Positions 5,500-6,088 of a stretch of 6,088 nt of DNA are shown piece by piece. The notes beneath the pieces are model-generated. The model did not search any database and was not told where the DNA came from. It saw only the letters and a list, made by a program, of their open reading frames with translations. Every line of letters starts with the position of its first letter. Position 1 is the first letter of the stretch. The DNA comes from Clostridiales bacterium (GTDB taxonomy: Bacteria > Bacillota > Clostridia > Tissierellales > Dethiosulfatibacteraceae). Location: the NCBI GenBank assembly GCA_003446975.1, contig DMAP01000424.1, positions 1 to 6,088 on the forward strand. Direction: 5' to 3'. Made by a program: the position numbers and the translations under genes.

Positions 5500-6088
5500 T
5501 TAGTTAACGGAGATGTCTCTTACTATCTTCCAAATGCCTTTTTCTTTTATAGCTTTCCAAGGCGTATCAAAAGCCTCAATAAAGGATGGCTCGTCATTTT
5601 CAGTGTTTCTGTATTTATAATTAACCGATACCACTGCTTCTGAATCGGAAACTATCGTGTGACTATTAACGTCATAGTCTATCAACTCTAGATTGTCGCT
5701 TGTCATTTGATTGTAGAATTCATCAAAATCATCTGATCTGTCAGCTAATGGTGTCAATAAAAACACTCTACTATAGATTTCATTTCTTTCACTTCTAAAG
5801 TATTGAATCATGGCATCTGAAGGTGTCCTGCCAGTTAGGTCTTTTTCGCCTGTATCCAATGGGTAGCTTGTCGCTTTTTCTTTTTCAGTGGGTAGATACG
5901 CTCTTGGGTCATAAACATTCGATGGATTCCATATCATGTACCCCTCGATTCCCAGTTCCTTCGCCGCAATAATCTGCTGCCGCACCTCATTATGTCCGTA
6001 ATAAATATACCCTTGCACCCAGGTGGCAGTGAAATCCTGAAGCCATGGTCTGATATCCGCTGGATCTGCTATAGCGGCATTTTTTTCT
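5500..6088 (-). CDS. DUF4015 putative glycoside hydrolase, C-terminal part (cut by right window edge)
   Basis: The frame is open from the right edge to TAA at 5500-5502, showing 195 residues of a larger protein. The first 60 resemble the end of the TIM-barrel DUF4015 family (putative glycoside hydrolases related to COG1306): DIRPWLQDF at 11-19, then GYIYYGHNEVRQQI at 26-39 and IEGYMIWNPSNVYD at 47-60. The function and substrate of this family are not firmly established. Members I know are usually exported or lipid-anchored, but the N-terminus is outside the window. From about residue 88 a further domain of roughly 100 residues follows. Its pattern (helix, then strands, ending TPWKAIKEKGIWKIV) looks like an NTF2-like or lumazine-binding-like fold, judged by eye only. 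A GTG at 6018 is in frame, but family similarity continues upstream of it, so it is not the start. No T-rich terminator follows the stop; asd begins about 150 bases downstream on the same strand. Confidence 0.8.
   Translation of the reverse strand, partial: EKNAAIADPADIRPWLQDFTATWVQGYIYYGHNEVRQQIIAAKELGIEGYMIWNPSNVYDPRAYLPTEKEKATSYPLDTGEKDLTGRTPSDAMIQYFRSERNEIYSRVFLLTPLADRSDDFDEFYNQMTSDNLELIDYDVNSHTIVSDSEAVVSVNYKYRNTENDEPSFIEAFDTPWKAIKEKGIWKIVRDISVN

Noticed and set aside
5475..5502. AACAG/CTGTT hairpin just after the DUF4015 stop as a terminator
   Set aside because: It has only a 5-bp AT-rich stem with an 11-base loop and no T-tract on the minus strand.
6016..6018. GTG as the start of the DUF4015 gene
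   Set aside because: The frame stays open upstream to the window edge, and the upstream residues (DIRPWLQDFTATW) match the family, so the gene is simply cut by the window.

Overview
This AT-rich window comes from a low-GC Gram-positive bacterium, most likely a member of the Clostridia. The evidence is strong AGGAGG-type ribosome binding sites, a T-box leader, a RelQ-type small alarmone synthetase, short-form serine acetyltransferase, and a DUF4015 putative glycoside hydrolase. I cannot name a genus. All genes except one lie on the minus strand, and I see no RNA genes, CRISPR arrays, insertion sequences or phage genes.

Layout, left to right. Positions 1-755 (minus) hold the N-terminal half of TldD, cut by the window edge just after its HExxxH metalloprotease motif. 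Positions 781-1575 (minus) encode a RelQ/YjbM-like (p)ppGpp synthetase that ends 25 bases before tldD and probably shares its transcript. A compact intergenic region (1576-1673) carries two overlapping divergent promoters. One drives relQ-tldD and the other drives the only plus-strand gene, a fumarylacetoacetate hydrolase (FAH) family enzyme at 1674-2567. That gene meets cysE (2568-3080, minus) stop codon to stop codon with no spacer, inside a short hairpin. cysK (3091-3984, minus) lies 10 bases upstream of cysE. The pair is preceded by a complete T-box leader (about 4008-4268) with its own TTGACA/TAATAT promoter. asd (4342-5352, minus) is next, with an extended -10 promoter. The window ends in the C-terminal part of a DUF4015 protein (5500 to the right edge, minus).

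How the genes work together. cysE makes O-acetylserine and cysK sulfhydrylates it to cysteine. The T-box has a UGC cysteine specifier and a UGGA antiterminator bulge that matches a U73 discriminator, so the two genes should be switched on by uncharged tRNA-Cys. asd supplies aspartate semialdehyde for lysine/diaminopimelate, threonine and methionine. No obvious terminator separates asd from the T-box promoter, so the T-box terminator may also stop asd read-through. RelQ links the locus to nucleotide stress signalling.

I found no convincing undescribed multi-gene system. The points most worth checking are the abrupt C-terminus of CysE at the convergent junction, the overlapping relQ/FAH promoters with inverted repeats, the extra C-terminal regions of RelQ and the DUF4015 protein, and an unusual residue near the PLP site of CysK.
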